Notes: generated by a model from the sequence alone, not told the origin. DNA of 64,000 nucleotides from Tillus elongatus (GCA_964006375.1 OZ023270.1:58782288-58846287), one strand, 5' to 3'. Shown: positions 23,440 through 37,100, counted from the first letter of the stretch. Program-made: numbers and translations.

Positions 23440-25610
23440 CAAAAAGTCACTTTAGGTACAGGCCAGGCCACGTAGGGTAACTAAGATACTTCAGCAAAAT
23501 ATTTGGAAAATTGTTAAAATTTTGAAAGTTCTTTAGAAATGTATCTAATAAAATATTAGTAATTTGAACCGTTTGTTTATTGTTTACCATAAACTTTGAA
23601 ATCTTTAACCAATCCTTATCTTGGCAGTCTGGGCACAAATATTTCTTACTTGCTTCTCTCTGTGTATTACAAATAGGCTCAGTGCATGTACGGCATGATA
23701 TCTTGGATTTTCTACCCCGAGCTCTGCGACAAATGCTGCACCTTCGATTTGTATACCGTGGTGTCTGGCTAGGAGGATCTTCTCCAATTCCTGTATTACT
23801 TTTAGCAAGAAATAAATATGTAGCGGTCTTTACAGGTTTGTGAAAATTATTATTGTTTTGTTTCCTGTTTTGAACATATAAGAGTGCAAGTTCTTGTGCC
23901 AAGGTCTGTAAAAAAAATCTTCGTTTACTTCGATCATTACGTTTCCAATTGGGAAACTTTTTAGTAAATATAATATAGTCATTGAGTCCGACCATATCAA
24001 TGATTTCCATAAAAATTCTAAATGGCCATCGAATTGAACGAACACATGAATATTCTCTGATCATTTTATCCCCGGTATCAACGGCCCCTTTGGTTTTATG
24101 ATAATGTAAGATGATTTGAGGCTTACGTTTTGCATTTTCATCACATGATATTTCATCACTGTGAAATTGTGTGGATAAAACCATAACTGCTTTCTTTTTC
24201 TTGGGAACATAAGATACCAGTGTGGTATCGTTAGAAAATCAAAAAATGGTGGACTTTTCTTTACGCACATAATTTGGACGGAACTCGGGAGGAATCTCTT
24301 TCTTGTCTGCTTTTAATTTCGGCTAAAGGAATTGAAGTAAAAAAATGTCCGTTGTAACTCCACCAGGACCATTGAGTTCTTGTTTGTTATCTATCATTCC
24401 AGTGTAAACATCATTGTTCTAAATTACTCAATTTTTATGCCATATCGACCCGGCTTGCTTTTTATGTAAATTCCAAATAGGGCTTCCCTGTGAATGTAGC
24501 TAACCTAACCTCTCATCTGTGATGTTTGTACCAGGTGAATAATTATCAATGCAATTTTCCCAAAGTAATCATATGTGTTGCGAATTTTCTGGAGTTTGTC
24601 TTTTGTTACTGCTATTCTAGCTGTCCTTGTGAATGGGTCACAAAATGTCAAGTGTCTTTATATCATTTTGACTATGTCGAGATATTACGCCAGTAAAAAT
24701 GGTTCTTTGAAAAGTTCATTTTAGACCACATTTCCGTGGGGCGAAGTTTTCTTCCGCAATCTATATCACTTGCTAAAACCACCACAATGAAAGCCTATGT
24801 AGCTAACCTAACCTCTCATCTGTGATGTTTGTACCAGGTGAATAATTATCAATGCAATTTTCCCAAAGTAATCATATGTGTTGCGAATTTTCTGGAGTTT
24901 GTCTCTTGTTTCTGCTATTCTATCTGCCCTTGTGAATGGGTCACAAAATCTCAAGTGTCTATATATCATTTTGACTTTATGTCGAGACATTACGGCAGTA
25001 AAAATGGTTCTGTGAAAAGTTCATTTTTAGACCACATTTCCGTGGGGCGAAGTTTTCTTCCGCGATGTATACCACTTGCTAAAAGCACCACAATGAAAGC
25101 CTATGATTTAGCTACTGTAACATTTATCGACTCAGTTTGGCCAGCAGGATGATGTTTTCATTCTATTTCTTTGTAAAGGTTTTTTTGTTGTCGATTTGTA
25201 TAAATGCATATATCAGCTATCATATTTTGGGTTTATAACATTGGAACGATTCTTTTATTGAAGAATAAGCCATGCTAAAATATTTATTGCGTAGCAAAAT
25301 GCCTATTTTATTTACGAAGTCGATGCTTAAGTATCATTTTGCAACCCTTCACGAGCATTGACTATGTATGGGTTCGGCGTCTTGTAGCTGCAGGTGGCTG
25401 CGTTTTTCATTCATATGCCGATTTTGACTTTAGTATTTCGCCAACGGGCTCAAAAGTTGCATTTTCCTCCTCATCTGCAACAAATTTAATTTCATCTGGC
25501 CTATTTCTTGTTCATTGGCGATGCTCTCTAGTTTACTATCTGTAATTTCAACTTCGCAATCACTGTAGTCACTTTCTTCCAGAATTCTACGTAATTCCTC
25601 CTGGCTTAAA
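23440..25610 (-). pseudogene. piggyBac-type transposase relic
   Basis: Minus-strand order from 25610: an acidic N-terminus (ESDYSDCEVEITDSKLESIA), the segment SRHKVKMIYRHLRFCDPFTR and RAETRDKLQKIRN (family: LRFDDK..R..KLAPIR) at 24990-24810, then VLSTQFHSDE at about 24170, KPQIILHYHKTKGAVDTGDK with the conserved Asp, IRWPFRIFMEIIDMVGLNDY, and a C-terminal cysteine-rich domain (CSICRR, CRTC, CNTQ, LCPDC) at 23760-23620, ending at 23447. These are the usual parts of a piggyBac transposase of about 550-600 residues. Frameshifts at several points and an internal duplication at 24495-25105 show it is not functional. Terminal repeats could not be fixed. Confidence 0.87.
24495..25105. repeat. Tandem duplication, unit about 303 bp, inside the piggyBac relic
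   Basis: TGTAGCTAACCTAACCTCTC begins at 24495 and again at 24798, and the following 300 bases match with scattered differences up to GAAAGCCTATG at about 24799 and 25105. Only the right-hand copy keeps the minus-strand frame open over 60 codons; the left one has a stop and a 2-base loss. The duplication therefore postdates the death of the element or caused it. Confidence 0.9.
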
Positions 25611-27690
25611 TATTGACAACGCGTATAAACAGAACCGTTTAACTACCACAAAGCAAAGTAAACACTAACCCTGAAAATATAATCTCTTTATATTTTTGGT
25701 AATGCAGGATAGAAATCATGCGTATACTATTTCGATACACAGAAGGCCGTTCGGGGTAACGGCGGTACCCCACGTTATTAATTTCAGTTTACCGCATAAA
25801 GAAAACATTGATTTGTATATTTTTTTATAAGAATAGGTCTTAGGAATATACTTTTTAGGATTACGTGGAAGAAAATTGTACCGAAAATTTATGTAAAATC
25901 TATCTGCTGTGCCGAAAAACCCCCGTGCGGTCACGGAAATGTTAATTGTATCAAGTTCTGGGACATCTGTATATTGTCTATGAAAAAACTAATAACGCCT
26001 TGCATATTTTAAGCAGGGGAGTTTATAAATGTCAGTTTTTAGAAGTTCAGGAAATACTGCCTTTGAAGGCACTTTCATATTTTTCGATTTTCGGAGGGTA
26101 CAGGTGTCGTTGGTTGGTGTAATCATCTTGGATGCCACATTCTGTACTCATTCTGTGAATGTGATGTAATTAAATATCTCAAACATTGAACATCCAAAAC
26201 AGAAGGAAAAAACCAAACTTAACAAGTATGTATTGGTTTTCAAATGAATAAATATTTCTTCTGGCGTTTTTTTTTCGAATAATTTACTGAAGCACTGTGT
26301 ATGCTGTACAGGTTAAATAAAATTATAGTTATTATACATATTTTAATTAAATGTGGTTTTTAAAAGTATGTTATCTTATAGGCTGTTTTGAAATTTTGAA
26401 TATTGCTGAAGCATAATTAAAAATATTTTAATTATGGATTTTACTGTTTCCTTTTCTAAAATGATTTTTTTTTCTTTGAGATATTTGGTATAATATGTTG
26501 TAGTGAATTTAATTATGATACCACATTATTAAAAATGTTAATAATGATGCATTAAAATGACAGAACACTCTTTAGTGTAATTATCTCCTATATTATACTA
26601 AATATCTTTGAAGACTTTTTATTGTTCTTAGGTTAAAACCGTTAATAAAGGTTTTACTTGTATTTTTTTTTTCATTCTCTCTTACTAGGTATATTTATTT
26701 TGTACTTTTGACCTATGTTGTAACTCTCATCAAGTTTTTTGTGTACTTCCTTGTTAATGTCAATTGTTTAAAGCGTTAACCAAATAAAGTCATTCGAAGA
26801 TCATTGTTCTTTTTATTTTATTTTTTGTATTAGCGAATTTTCATAAAAAAGTGCTTTATAAATAACATTTATCGTAAATAATGTAGGCTTTAACTGTATT
26901 CGCGGATATTCACGGATTCATAACCCGACTCTGTTGTTATTTCTACTTAAAGTTTCGTAACTGCAGTAGGCGAAACGTCAGGTAGAATTACCAATAGACC
27001 ATGGCTTATGAATTCGGAATACTCAACTAGTGAAGTTGTTGTCACTTAAAGTATTTTTTCGTACGCTTTAGCAAAACACCACCTTTAATTAAAAATCTTT
27101 TTGAATACACTTGATTTTTGTATTATTATGGATTATGGGCAGCAAGATTTTCAGTGATAAACAATGTTCAAGTCCGGATTTATTTTTAAACAGCCTTGTT
27201 TACATGTCATAGCACTTGTTTTATTTTATTTTGATAACCTGCTGTATATTTTATAAAGGTTTGGCCAAATGTATTTTTACAGGTCAGTACAAGGTCCCGG
27301 AACAGTCGAATAACTTTGTTATTTGTATTGTTTGGCTATATGCCTAAGGTTCTTGTGACATTTTCATTCTTTCCACTTTCTAATAGGAAATGCTTCCTAT
27401 ATTTTAATCAGACCATTTATATTTTACATTTTCGGATGCAGAATAAAGAAAACCACCACAAATATTAACACTATGTTTCATTCACAAGCAATAAATACTA
27501 AAATAAAAAACTCCATAACGCAAAATTATATCTATCAAAATACAGGAATTTTATTTTATGGTATAAACAATGTTCAAGTTACTACAATCGATCAATGAAA
27601 TGTTTGTCGGGTTCTGTATTATTTGTTACGTAATAAGACTCGTCTCTATCTATTTGTCCTTTTAATTGTTGTAAATTATTTGCTCGATTT
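25611..27690. other. No recognised gene
   Basis: Very AT-rich sequence with no diagnostic motif. GGCGAAACGTCAGG at 26971 recalls the GAAACGTC tail of Penelope-like elements, but the rest of a hammerhead core is absent. Confidence 0.35.
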
Positions 27691-28190
27691 TTATACACTT
27701 GATGATTCAAATGAACTCACAAGAAAAAATCTAGTGGCTGTATGTCTGGAGACCAGGCTGTCCAATAAATTGCGTCTTTGCGTCCAGTCCAACAACAACA
27801 TTACTCCCAAAAGTGACCGAGCATCCTGTTGGAATAAAACTCTTTCGGTTGAACGATTAGGCGTGATTGGATTTGGACAGAGAGCTTGCAACTGCTTGCA
27901 CAGTTTCGTTCTCGAAAAAGCTAAGGTAACCACCACCATTACCGTTTCTTTATATGAACAATGGTCCCATTATTTTGTTTCCAACTGCACCAGTCTACAC
28001 AGACACACACTTTTTGAGGATACTGCTTTTTGTACTTCCTCTATCCACTGAGGATTTTCATTTAGCCGATAGCGACTATTGTGCCTATTCACCGTACCAT
28101 AGAGACGAACCGTTGCCTTGTCAGAAAATGCTATTTGATCCGCCAAGGTGGAGTGTTTTGTGATTAATTCTGTTTTATCTCGCATCAATC
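27691..28190 (-). pseudogene. Tc1/mariner-like transposase catalytic-domain relic
   Basis: On the minus strand, IAFSDKATVRLYGTVNRHNS at about 28130-28070 and RLNENPQWIEEVQK match the first catalytic block of DUF4817-type transposases (family: FSDEAxFxLxGxVNRHNxRYW..ENPHW). Next comes VLFQQDARS (second Asp, family QQDGA). In a third frame, WSPDIQPLDFFL near 27740 gives the third catalytic Asp. The order is right but at least two frameshifts separate the parts. Confidence 0.8.
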
Positions 28191-28972
28191 TTGTCTCCGA
28201 TCTGGATCATCGTCAGTCGACTCGAGGAAATATGCATTTTGGAGAGTTGTAACTTTTGTGGACAATTTTTTTTTTGAAATCTCATGGTTTTGTTCCAATT
28301 CCGTTGTATAAATGTGCCGATTTTCTTAAACAGTTTATGCTGTTCTTAAAACATTCACTTTTCTGTAAATCTTTCACTTGGCGAATTACCTCGTCGACTT
28401 GTCCTGCATACTGTACCTACTTTTACTGATCTGGCGATCTTTCAAACCAACGTTTAAAGTCATTCTATCTCCACATCACAATATAAAACAGTTTAGATTC
28501 TGCAAGTTTTGTTGCTGCTTTAATTTTTTCAATTAATCAAAAGGAGCAGATGTTAACACCAATAACATGTGATAACGGCCCGATAGGTTACAATAATGTT
28601 CCCGTGTATTTAGAGATAGTTTTTTAATTTTCTTTATTGATACCTTATGAATAAAAAATAGGTAATGTTTCTGAGAGTCGTTTTTATTCAGCATCTGAAA
28701 ATGTAAAAATTCAAAGGTGTCCAATTAAAAAATAATTTGAAACCATTTCATGTTAAACTGCAAGTGTAAAAGAAGAAAATATATTCCTTATTTTTTGTCT
28801 ATGTATCTTTGTTCAATCAAACAACAAATTTATTCGACCGTTCCGGGACGTTCTACTAATCCGGTATATTTATTTGCGTAAATATTCGTCTTTGCAACAA
28901 CTAAAGTACAGTTTTTTCATGGCGTAATTCTTTTTGGAGGTTTGCTTAAGACACTTTATATTACCAAATAAT

Positions 28973-28980
<8 letters not shown>
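28191..28980. other. No recognised gene
   Basis: May contain the eroded N-terminal half of the transposase relic to the left, but no motif is convincing. Confidence 0.35.

Positions 28981-29058
<78 letters not shown>
28981..29058. repeat. (AT)n microsatellite
   Basis: AT run of about 78 bases. Confidence 0.99.
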
Positions 29059-29061
<3 letters not shown>

Positions 29062-29230
29062 CGTTTCAATTTTTATCCGTTTTAACACAATTTTTCATTC
29101 GTTTTTTTTTTCAAATAGCCAATTTCTCTAATTGTGCTATTACTTACTTACTTCCAACGATTAAAATTCTCTTTTTATTGGGAACTTATTTTGCTTACAT
29201 TTTAGATAGGCGCTGTTCTTTGCCTTATGC

Positions 29231-30441
29231 CAGGGTTTCCTTTTATATTTCGGGATTAGAGAACAAAAACAAATATTTTATCACCGTAAATGGCTTATTG
29301 TTTTTCAAAATATTTTCCATGAAGATCAATACACTTTTATATGCGTGTAAACCAATTTTTGAAGAACTTTTTCCACTCCGTTTGATGTGTCTGCAAAACA
29401 TTAATTTTGAATGCATCAACACTTCTGCGGGGTCGAAAAACGTTGACATCGCAAATTATTTTTGATGTTCGGGAATAAAAAGAAGTCATCGGGTGCCAAG
29501 TCAGGACTATACGGCGGATGACTCACCAGATCGACGTTTTGAGTGTTCAAAAAGTCACCAATTCGAGCCGATGTGTGAGAGTTTGCAGTATCGTAGTCGA
29601 GTATGATGCATCTCCGGCGATTGGTTTTCCTCATTACTTCAAAGACTTGCAACAAACAAATGGTTGAGTACCAGGTTGTCCGAAAAAACAGGCGACCATT
29701 TGCTTCGAAGTGCTTCGAGCATGAACGACTTTTGTTGGGTTTGGTTCACCTTGGAAGACCCGCACAGTCGACTGTTCCTTATTTTCAGGTTCATGCGCAT
29801 AGATCCACGATTCGGCACCTGGCAGGATGTCATGCGCGTGTTTTGAAGCACCGCGAGAATTTCTTGTGACCCAATGGTTGTTCAATATACAAGCTTGTTT
29901 TTGAGCGATTGTCAAATTAGGTGGGACCCAACGCCAACAAAATTTCTTTGCGGTTAATATTGAATGTATGCTGGTCATACTAATATCCAAGGATACCTCA
30001 ATCTCATGATAAGTCACGTGACGATCTTGCAGTATCAGTTCACGCACCGCATGAATGTTTTTCTGAACAACAACCGATTTTGGACGTCCTTCGACGAAAA
30101 TTCGTCCCTGAGTGAAATACGGTCACGATTGAATTGGTAAACCATTAATAAACACTGGTCCTTCATCCCCAAAACTCGAATTAAGTTCATTGATGCACAG
30201 TTGTTGAGCGAATACACGTCGAAAATTGTAAAAATAATCGCACGAAATCGCACAATTTAATTCCATTTTTTTTCTTCGGATATCAACTTTTCAAGTTACT
30301 GTAAACAACACAAATACCGCTCGTACGTCAAAATGTTCTGAGTAAATATAACGTCAACAATGTCAATCTTTACGATAACGGCGTCAGTTGGTAGATGGCA
30401 GCACTAGGTTTTCCCAACCCCAAAATATAAAAGGTAACGCT
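29231..30441 (-). mobile_element. mariner element with both terminal inverted repeats, transposase decayed
   Basis: The end at 29232-29264 (AGGGTTTCCTTTTATATTTC...) matches in inverted form the end at 30408-30441 (minus: AGCGTTACCTTTTATATTTT...), about 80% identical, giving a typical 1.2-kb mariner. On the minus strand from about 30250 there follow ELNS-like N-terminal residues, MRELILQDRHVTYHEIEVSL, the ARS-TSKQM block, RKTNRRRCIILDYDTANSHT and LVSHPPYSPDLAPDDFFLFP. The second and third catalytic Asp of the DD34D triad are kept. The first is lost: AESWIY replaces the family's DESWIY. At least two frameshifts are also present. It is inactive. Confidence 0.92.
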
Positions 30442-31496
30442 TGTATCAGGTTTTGGTTTGTTTTATGGTTCGAGGCAGCATTTTTGCTAATAACTGAAAA
30501 GTACGGCCATTGTATATATTTTTTGCGAATATGTCAAATGTTAACATGATATATAAAATATTGAGTAAGAAAAATGTTATAAAAAAAACATTACGCCTGC
30601 TTGATTAAAAAAAATGGTTGCGAATGAAGTTTTACGCAGTAAATTTAACCGGTTTTGGCCAATCCTACATTTAAAATATTTCTTCAGATATGCAAATCTG
30701 GTCATTACTATCAAACTCATATCATCATCATTCGAGTCATTGTTGCAACGAAGAAAACATTTAAGTAATTTTACCATTAATCTAGTGAAAAATGTCTAAA
30801 GGGTTAATGTAGCTGTAACACCATCTTATATTTTCAGGGCAAAATTCAGAAGCAATAGAGGTACTTTAAAGATTTCAAGTCACTTGCCTTTCTCGTGGCT
30901 TTGTTTTATTTTAAGAAACCTCTCGTAACTACGGTGAAACGGGTAACAAGTGCAGAAATATTTACACAAACCTTTTTGTGTGTTGTGTCATTTAATGTAA
31001 ATGTGTTTCAATGGTGATATTAAGTAATAGATGTTAAATAATGCCGAACTTATACTATAAGACTCGCATAGATTTCACTAGTATTTGCCTCATCTATCAC
31101 ATCTATCACTCGGGTTTTTCGTGGAAAAAATTCTTAATTTCGTTTGTTTATTATAGAGGCTGAGTAAGGAAGAGTGCGCAAAATTTGGGGACGTAATGGG
31201 TTAAAAAAGTGTAAAACAAAAACTCAAATGTTGCCAATTTGTTTTCAAACTACAGTTTCGTGAAAAAATTCCCAGATTGTTCAAATAATTGTCTAATATC
31301 TGTTCAGAAAATATCGCCATTGGCTTTTAAATATTTTTTGCATAGGCTACAAAGGGTGTCCGTTGCTTTTCTGATTGACTTATGACTCTTTAATGGCGGC
31401 TGCAATGCCGGTGTCGACTTTTACTTTTAAATCTCACCTTAGTTTTGAACCAATCCCATTAATTTCATTGGTGTGAGGCTTGTGGACCTTGTAAAC
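30442..31496. other. No recognised gene
   Basis: AT-rich, short unassigned frames only. Confidence 0.4.
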
Positions 31497-32940
31497 GTCT
31501 GTAAATCTTTCATTTAAATGTTGCCTGATCGGGCGAGTTAAGGTAGACGATTATTCAAGAAGAAAGGACCAATCATATAACTGTTAACCATAGCACATTT
31601 CACCTTCACCGAAAATACATGCTGAAAATGCGTTTCGATTTGGGATTTGCGTTCGACCATACATGGGACTTCCCGGTATTTTATGTAACTTTGAGGCAAT
31701 CCGCTCTGTGACTTCCTAAGGATTTCTTGATATATATGCAGCACGATGAGTCCAGAGTCTTTGGAGTAAACATCAAATTCCATGATTTAACGGCGCTGCG
31801 AATATTTATAATTTCTTGTTCTGAATCGGGTAAATGTAAAACAATATCTTCTCGCCTTTGACGTGCCGCTGCCTGTGTGGTCAAATGATGTCCATTTTCT
31901 CCCAAATATACTGGCGACATTTCTCTGAGAACTACTTAGCTTAGCTACTTGTTATTGATCATCTTCGCTTTGTCCATTATCAAGCTTGTGGACTTTGTAG
32001 CCCAGCTAAAAAGATCACCGCGATCAAGCCGACGCTCTGTAAATCTTTCATTTAAACGTTGCCTGACCGGGCGAGTTACGGTAGACGATTATTCAAGAAG
32101 AAAGGACCAATCATATAACTGTCAACCATAGCACATTTCACCTTCACCGAAAATACATGCTGAAAATGCGTTTCGACTTGCGTGGGGATTTTCGTCCGAT
32201 CATACATGGGACTTCCCGGTATTTTATGTAACTTTGAGGCAAGCCGATCTGTGACTTCCTAAGAATTTCTCGATATATATGCAGCACGATGAGTCCAGAG
32301 TCTTTGGAGTAAACATCAAATTCCATGATTTAACAGCGCTGCGAATATTTATAATCTATTGTTCTGAACCGGACAAATGTAAAACAATATCTTCTCGCCT
32401 TTGACGTCCTTGACGTGCCGCTGCCTGTGTGGTCAAATGATGTCGATTTTCTCCCAAATATTGTGGCGACATTTCTCTGAGAACTACTTAGCTTAGCTAC
32501 TTGTTATTTATCATCTTCGCTTTGTCCATTATCAGAATGTTGTTCAGGAACATCATTTTCGTTTTCTTCTGGTGAGTATCCAAAAATATTTTCTATGGTT
32601 GATCGTCACTTGCCCACAGCTTTCCAGCGTTCCACTCTGACTAGCAGATAACAAAAAATCACCAATATCTTCTCGTCCTTGACGTGCCGCTGCCTGTGTG
32701 GTCAAAGGATGTCCATTTTCTCCCAAATATTTTGGCGACATTTCTCTGAGAACTAGTTAGCTTAGCTACTTGTTATTTATCATCTTCGCTTTGTCCATTA
32801 TCAGAATGTTGTTCAGGAACATCATTTTCGTTTTCTTCTGGTGAGCATCCAAAAATATTTTCTATGGTGCCAGGTTGATCTTCACTTAGCTTTCCATCTT
32901 TCCACTCTGACTAGCAGATAACAAAAAATCACCCAGGAAT
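31497..32940 (-). repeat. Tandem repeat carrying transposase-like fragments (three overlapping units)
   Basis: A block of about 480 bp at 31497-31975 recurs at 32036-32530, and the second block's right part (from ATATCTTCTCG) recurs again at 32664-32940. Units share TCTGTAAATCTTTCATTTAAA, GCAGCACGATGAGTCCAGAG, CGTGCCGCTGCCTGTGTGG and TCCATTATCAGAATGTTG. On the minus strand two units encode SDENPHA (in one) and THFQHVFSVKVKCAMV.SYMI then GPFFLNNRL, which match the middle of DUF4817-type Tc1/mariner transposases (family: ENPHA...FSVNVWxGI...IGPFFLxxRL). The rest of each unit is not recognised. Frames are broken. Confidence 0.7.
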
Positions 32941-33756
32941 TTTAACAACCGTTAACTCTGCACACTGGGATCTGAAGTATACACAAGGCGTAATTGAGAA
33001 GTAGGTGCATAATTAACGAATTCGGTGTAGCGACTGTCCCTGAAGGCGGTGGGATCTAAACAAAGTTACGTGCAACGCCTCGTCAAAATATGGAGGTATG
33101 CGAGGTTTGCATTGAACGACTTGTGAGCCTGGTTTTTTTTAGACCCGACCATGCAGTTGTAGGGCTAATTGTAAGCGCAGTGGTTTGAAAACGAGCAAGA
33201 ATGAACTATTTATTACGTAAAGGTTAAAATGAAAATGTGTTTGATTTTTTTCAATGACGCAAAATTAAACAAAAATCGGATAGCAACATTAAGAGTTTTT
33301 TACGTTTTTACGCGTATAATCCGACTCCAAAACTTGCCGCTTTCCTCCAAACTTACTCTGTATTTGACGTTTTAGTCATTTTAGCGAGGGTTTTTTCTTC
33401 AGGGGTGTTAGAATTACCATGAAGAAAAACTTGTTACATTGTTAAATCTTCGAGTGTATCAAGCAATTCGCTTCATTTTGGAAATAATGCAGTGATTGTA
33501 ATGATAAACTGACCATTTGCTGTTCAAAAATAACTTGTTCCTAAAGTAGGATTTTACAAAGATATAGTCTGTACTTTTGTTTTGAGAATAACAATAACTG
33601 TTACCTATGGTATCTGTCTTTTAATCATCATTATCTGCTTTTAACAAAGTGAAGTTTTTAATTTAAATAGTTTTATCTTTCACTTAGACCCAGGAACTTT
33701 TTCTCTATCATCATTTTAACGTTTTCCAGTTAAAGGTGAGAAAAACAAATTAAAGT
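32941..33756. other. No recognised gene
   Basis: Nothing recognised on either strand. Confidence 0.4.
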
Positions 33757-34157
33757 TGAAAATATATTCAAATTTTATTTTGTCTTTTTTGAACTATATT
33801 ATTCAGGTTTGTTTTTTAAAGTGTTTTAGCGACTTTTTAATAAGCAATTAAATGATAAAAAATTGTCATTTTTGATCAACTTTATTTTGATTCATAAAAT
33901 ACACAATTCTTTTCTATGTATTTTTAAAAATTCACTGTCAAAGGACAACTTTTATTTTGAAAATGTATTCAAATTTTATTTTGTCTTTCTTTAACTACAT
34001 TATCAAGGTTTGTTTTTCTAGTGTTTTTAGCTATTTTTAATAACAATTAAATGATAAAGAAATTGTATTTTTGACCAAGTTTATTTTGATTCATAAAATA
34101 CACCATTTTTTCTATGTATTTTTAAAAATCTATTGTCAAAGGGCAACTTTTGTTTTT
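33757..34157. repeat. Tandem duplication, unit about 201 bp
   Basis: TTCAAATTTTATTTTGTCTT with the following 200 bases, ending GGACAACTTTTATTTT or GGGCAACTTTTGTTTT, occurs from about 33757 and again from about 33958. Copies are about 85% alike. No coding content. Confidence 0.85.
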
Positions 34158-37100
34158 AACAGATGCCTGTTTTTAAATAATCTTGTTTTAACTAATGCTT
34201 TTTTCTCGCAAAAAACATTGTCTACGTGTAAACAGTTACACAAGCCGAGTTTTTATGTAATCTACTTATTTATGGAGGCAAAAATTTATAATAATAAAAA
34301 AAATGCGTACAGCTACTTTTAACGTTGATAAATATTTTCCTTATTTAAGTGATGCACTGTTTTAAATGATGGTATATCTACAAAATATTTTTCGACGCCA
34401 CTCTAAAGATATATCCCCAATTTTTGTAAACCTAGCGGCTTTAAAATTTTTAATCATAAAAAGTAGAGTGGCATCAAATCTGAACTGTAGGATTGCGCAT
34501 TCTTCTTCCACATCTTTCAGTTTCGGTCATTACTAATTCGTGGGACATATAGGCCTGATTCAAACTTTTTCATGTGTTTCGGTTTTAGCCAGTACTAGTT
34601 ATGTTGTACAGTTCTTCTAATGTTAGTTGTGTTAGCGTTGTTACGGCATGTCTCGATCTGATCACCCGGCCGCTCGTTGGTGTTTTTGCCGACGTGGTCT
34701 CAATTTTGGCGGTAATATTAATGCCTTTCATTTTACTCTTTGTTTATTATTTAGTCTTGTGCTTTTTGTGAGACCTTCCGTTCTATAGCCCATTTGCTGT
34801 AGGCTTGCAATTCATGGAGCGTTTTTGTGGAGATTCACATTTTTACAGTAATTGATTTCTATTGGAATACGCACATCCAGTTATATTAAGGAGGAAAAAT
34901 CGGAAAATTTTTGCCGCAGCCGGGACTTTATTTGAGGCTTTATTTAATTAAAATAAAGAACATATTGATCTAAAAGTTGTTCATCGCTCAAAATTTAAAA
35001 TAGGTTTTGGCTAACATCTTGTTTTGAATAGTCCATAGGAAAAATAGTTATTATTATTATTTGAAAATAAATCAAAATTGTTTCTGGTATAGGTACTCAA
35101 TGAGTATTTTTCACCAAGCTGTTTGCGTGTTCTATTTTTTATACCTGATATTGATTTGATTTTTAGTATCACTTGCGCCAATAGCTTTAAGCTTTAGCAT
35201 ACTCTCTTACTTGAAAAATATTTTTTCATTGAAAATCTTTTAAAAACATTTTTTAATATCGTTTTACCCCTTTACAAGTCCCTAAAGAATTACGGAGGGA
35301 ATCATCGTTAGTCAATTTTTTAGGGTTGTTTTTGAATCATTGTATTGCTGCTATAGAGGTGTGAAAATAATCCCGATATTATTATTTTTTAAACTTAATA
35401 CCTAAATAATGTCAAAACTACGTTTAATGGTAAGTTTAATATTTGTATGCACGTTCTTGCTTTTAATTAGAGATGCCATATATCGTGGCATACTTTTTCT
35501 ATAAGAGTTCAATTTATTCATCATGGTGCTCAATTTTGGTAAACGACATTCGTTGTAATGGTCACTTTTTTTCAGCCTCTAGTGACCCAGATATTATATA
35601 AGGTTTACATCTGGGTTATTTCTGGACTACGGCTGGACACACACTGTTTTAGCTAAAAACTTACTCGTAGACTTCGCTCTTTTCCTGTTTCCATATTGAT
35701 CTTATGTTATTTCGCCTACGCAGGTCGCTTCTTTGTGGTAGAAGGTAATTTCAGCCTTATTTCGAGGATGTTGTGAAGGGAGTGATTTGATGGATAGAAC
35801 AATCAGACATTTGCACCATACGCTCTATAGTTATTTCTAAATCTTTTCTGGGGGATATACTGTTTGTTTTAATCATTTGTTTAAATTTTCTGTCCGTTCT
35901 TGGGCTAAATTTATTCGTCATTCTGCAAGCTCCCACCCAAAAGGTAGGATATTCACAGAATGCGTCTAAAGACTTCACTCTACACTTGCGAAATGTTGAA
36001 GCTATGTCCTATTTTATCTTATGTAGTAAAATGTTTTTCTTGCACTTAATAAGAGAAAGATCAATCGTTTTGCTTAAATCGAAAATTGTTCAAAACGTCT
36101 TAACAATTCAGCTATCAAGGATTTAAAAAAATCAGTTATAAGCTGCCAAAGCTCCATAAAATCCCTAAGGTAACGTTTTACGATATGAAACAATGCTTTA
36201 TTATCAACACACAAGATAATATCACTTTTAAATTTATGCGGTTGATCATCTGATTTCTGTGTTCAGCCTAGACATAATATTCCATTGCACATTTTTTTCT
36301 AAGTGCTTAAAAAATCACCCATGAGTAGAAAATATATGTCTAGATCAACCTCCATCTACAAGAAATGTAATAAATCAACAAACGAAATCGATGTTCTATA
36401 AAATATCATAGTTATGCAGGAACAAGAAAATAGACAAAATTAATCATTCTATTTTTTTTTAATCTGTAACAGGTTTAAAGCTTTTTATTTTGATAGCTGA
36501 AGTTGTATGCTATTAGGCAAGTGCACTTTTGTTTTGATTAGGTAGATTATATAAAAGTTTCACTGTCTTAACGTTTATGCCATTAAAACCCCTTGCGAGG
36601 CAAGTTACAAAAATACAGACTATAAAAGAATTGAGCTGGTTGTACCAGAAATAAAAGAGTTGAAAGTAGTGACAATACTACAAAAGGTTGTTATTAGCAT
36701 GATTATAGCTTTATATACATTTTTGTTTATAGATTAAAAAAAATTGCTCATAATAATAATGGTATTATACACCTTAAAACTGGGCCATTCAAATTTCAGA
36801 AAGATCCTAGATCATTTCCATCTAAATTTCGAAAAATCATTGTATTTCATCCATGTTATACATAAAGAGTTATATTTTTAGTGCAATCGATGGTGGCCAG
36901 AATTCTGGAAGCTTCTTATTAATAATAGTAAATATTGCAACTGTTTTATGAAAAACAAATGATGTTAAAAGTACATTGTATATTATGAATAATATTAATA
37001 ATAGGTAAATACTATTATTCAATATGTATCCAATATTAGGAATGTTTTCTTTTTTCTGAAGAGACCATATAGCAAAGATCTGTGTGTGATAAAATATGAA

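Noticed and set aside
24495..24520. TAACCTAACC strings as interstitial telomere repeats
   Set aside because: Only two units each, inside a duplicated piggyBac relic; too short to mean telomeric origin.
26950..26990. Hammerhead-like GAAACGTC string
   Set aside because: No CTGANGA core and no stem II or stem I partner nearby.
27623..28051. 142-codon plus-strand open frame
   Set aside because: It lies antisense to the transposase relic at 27691-28190 and has no family motif of its own.
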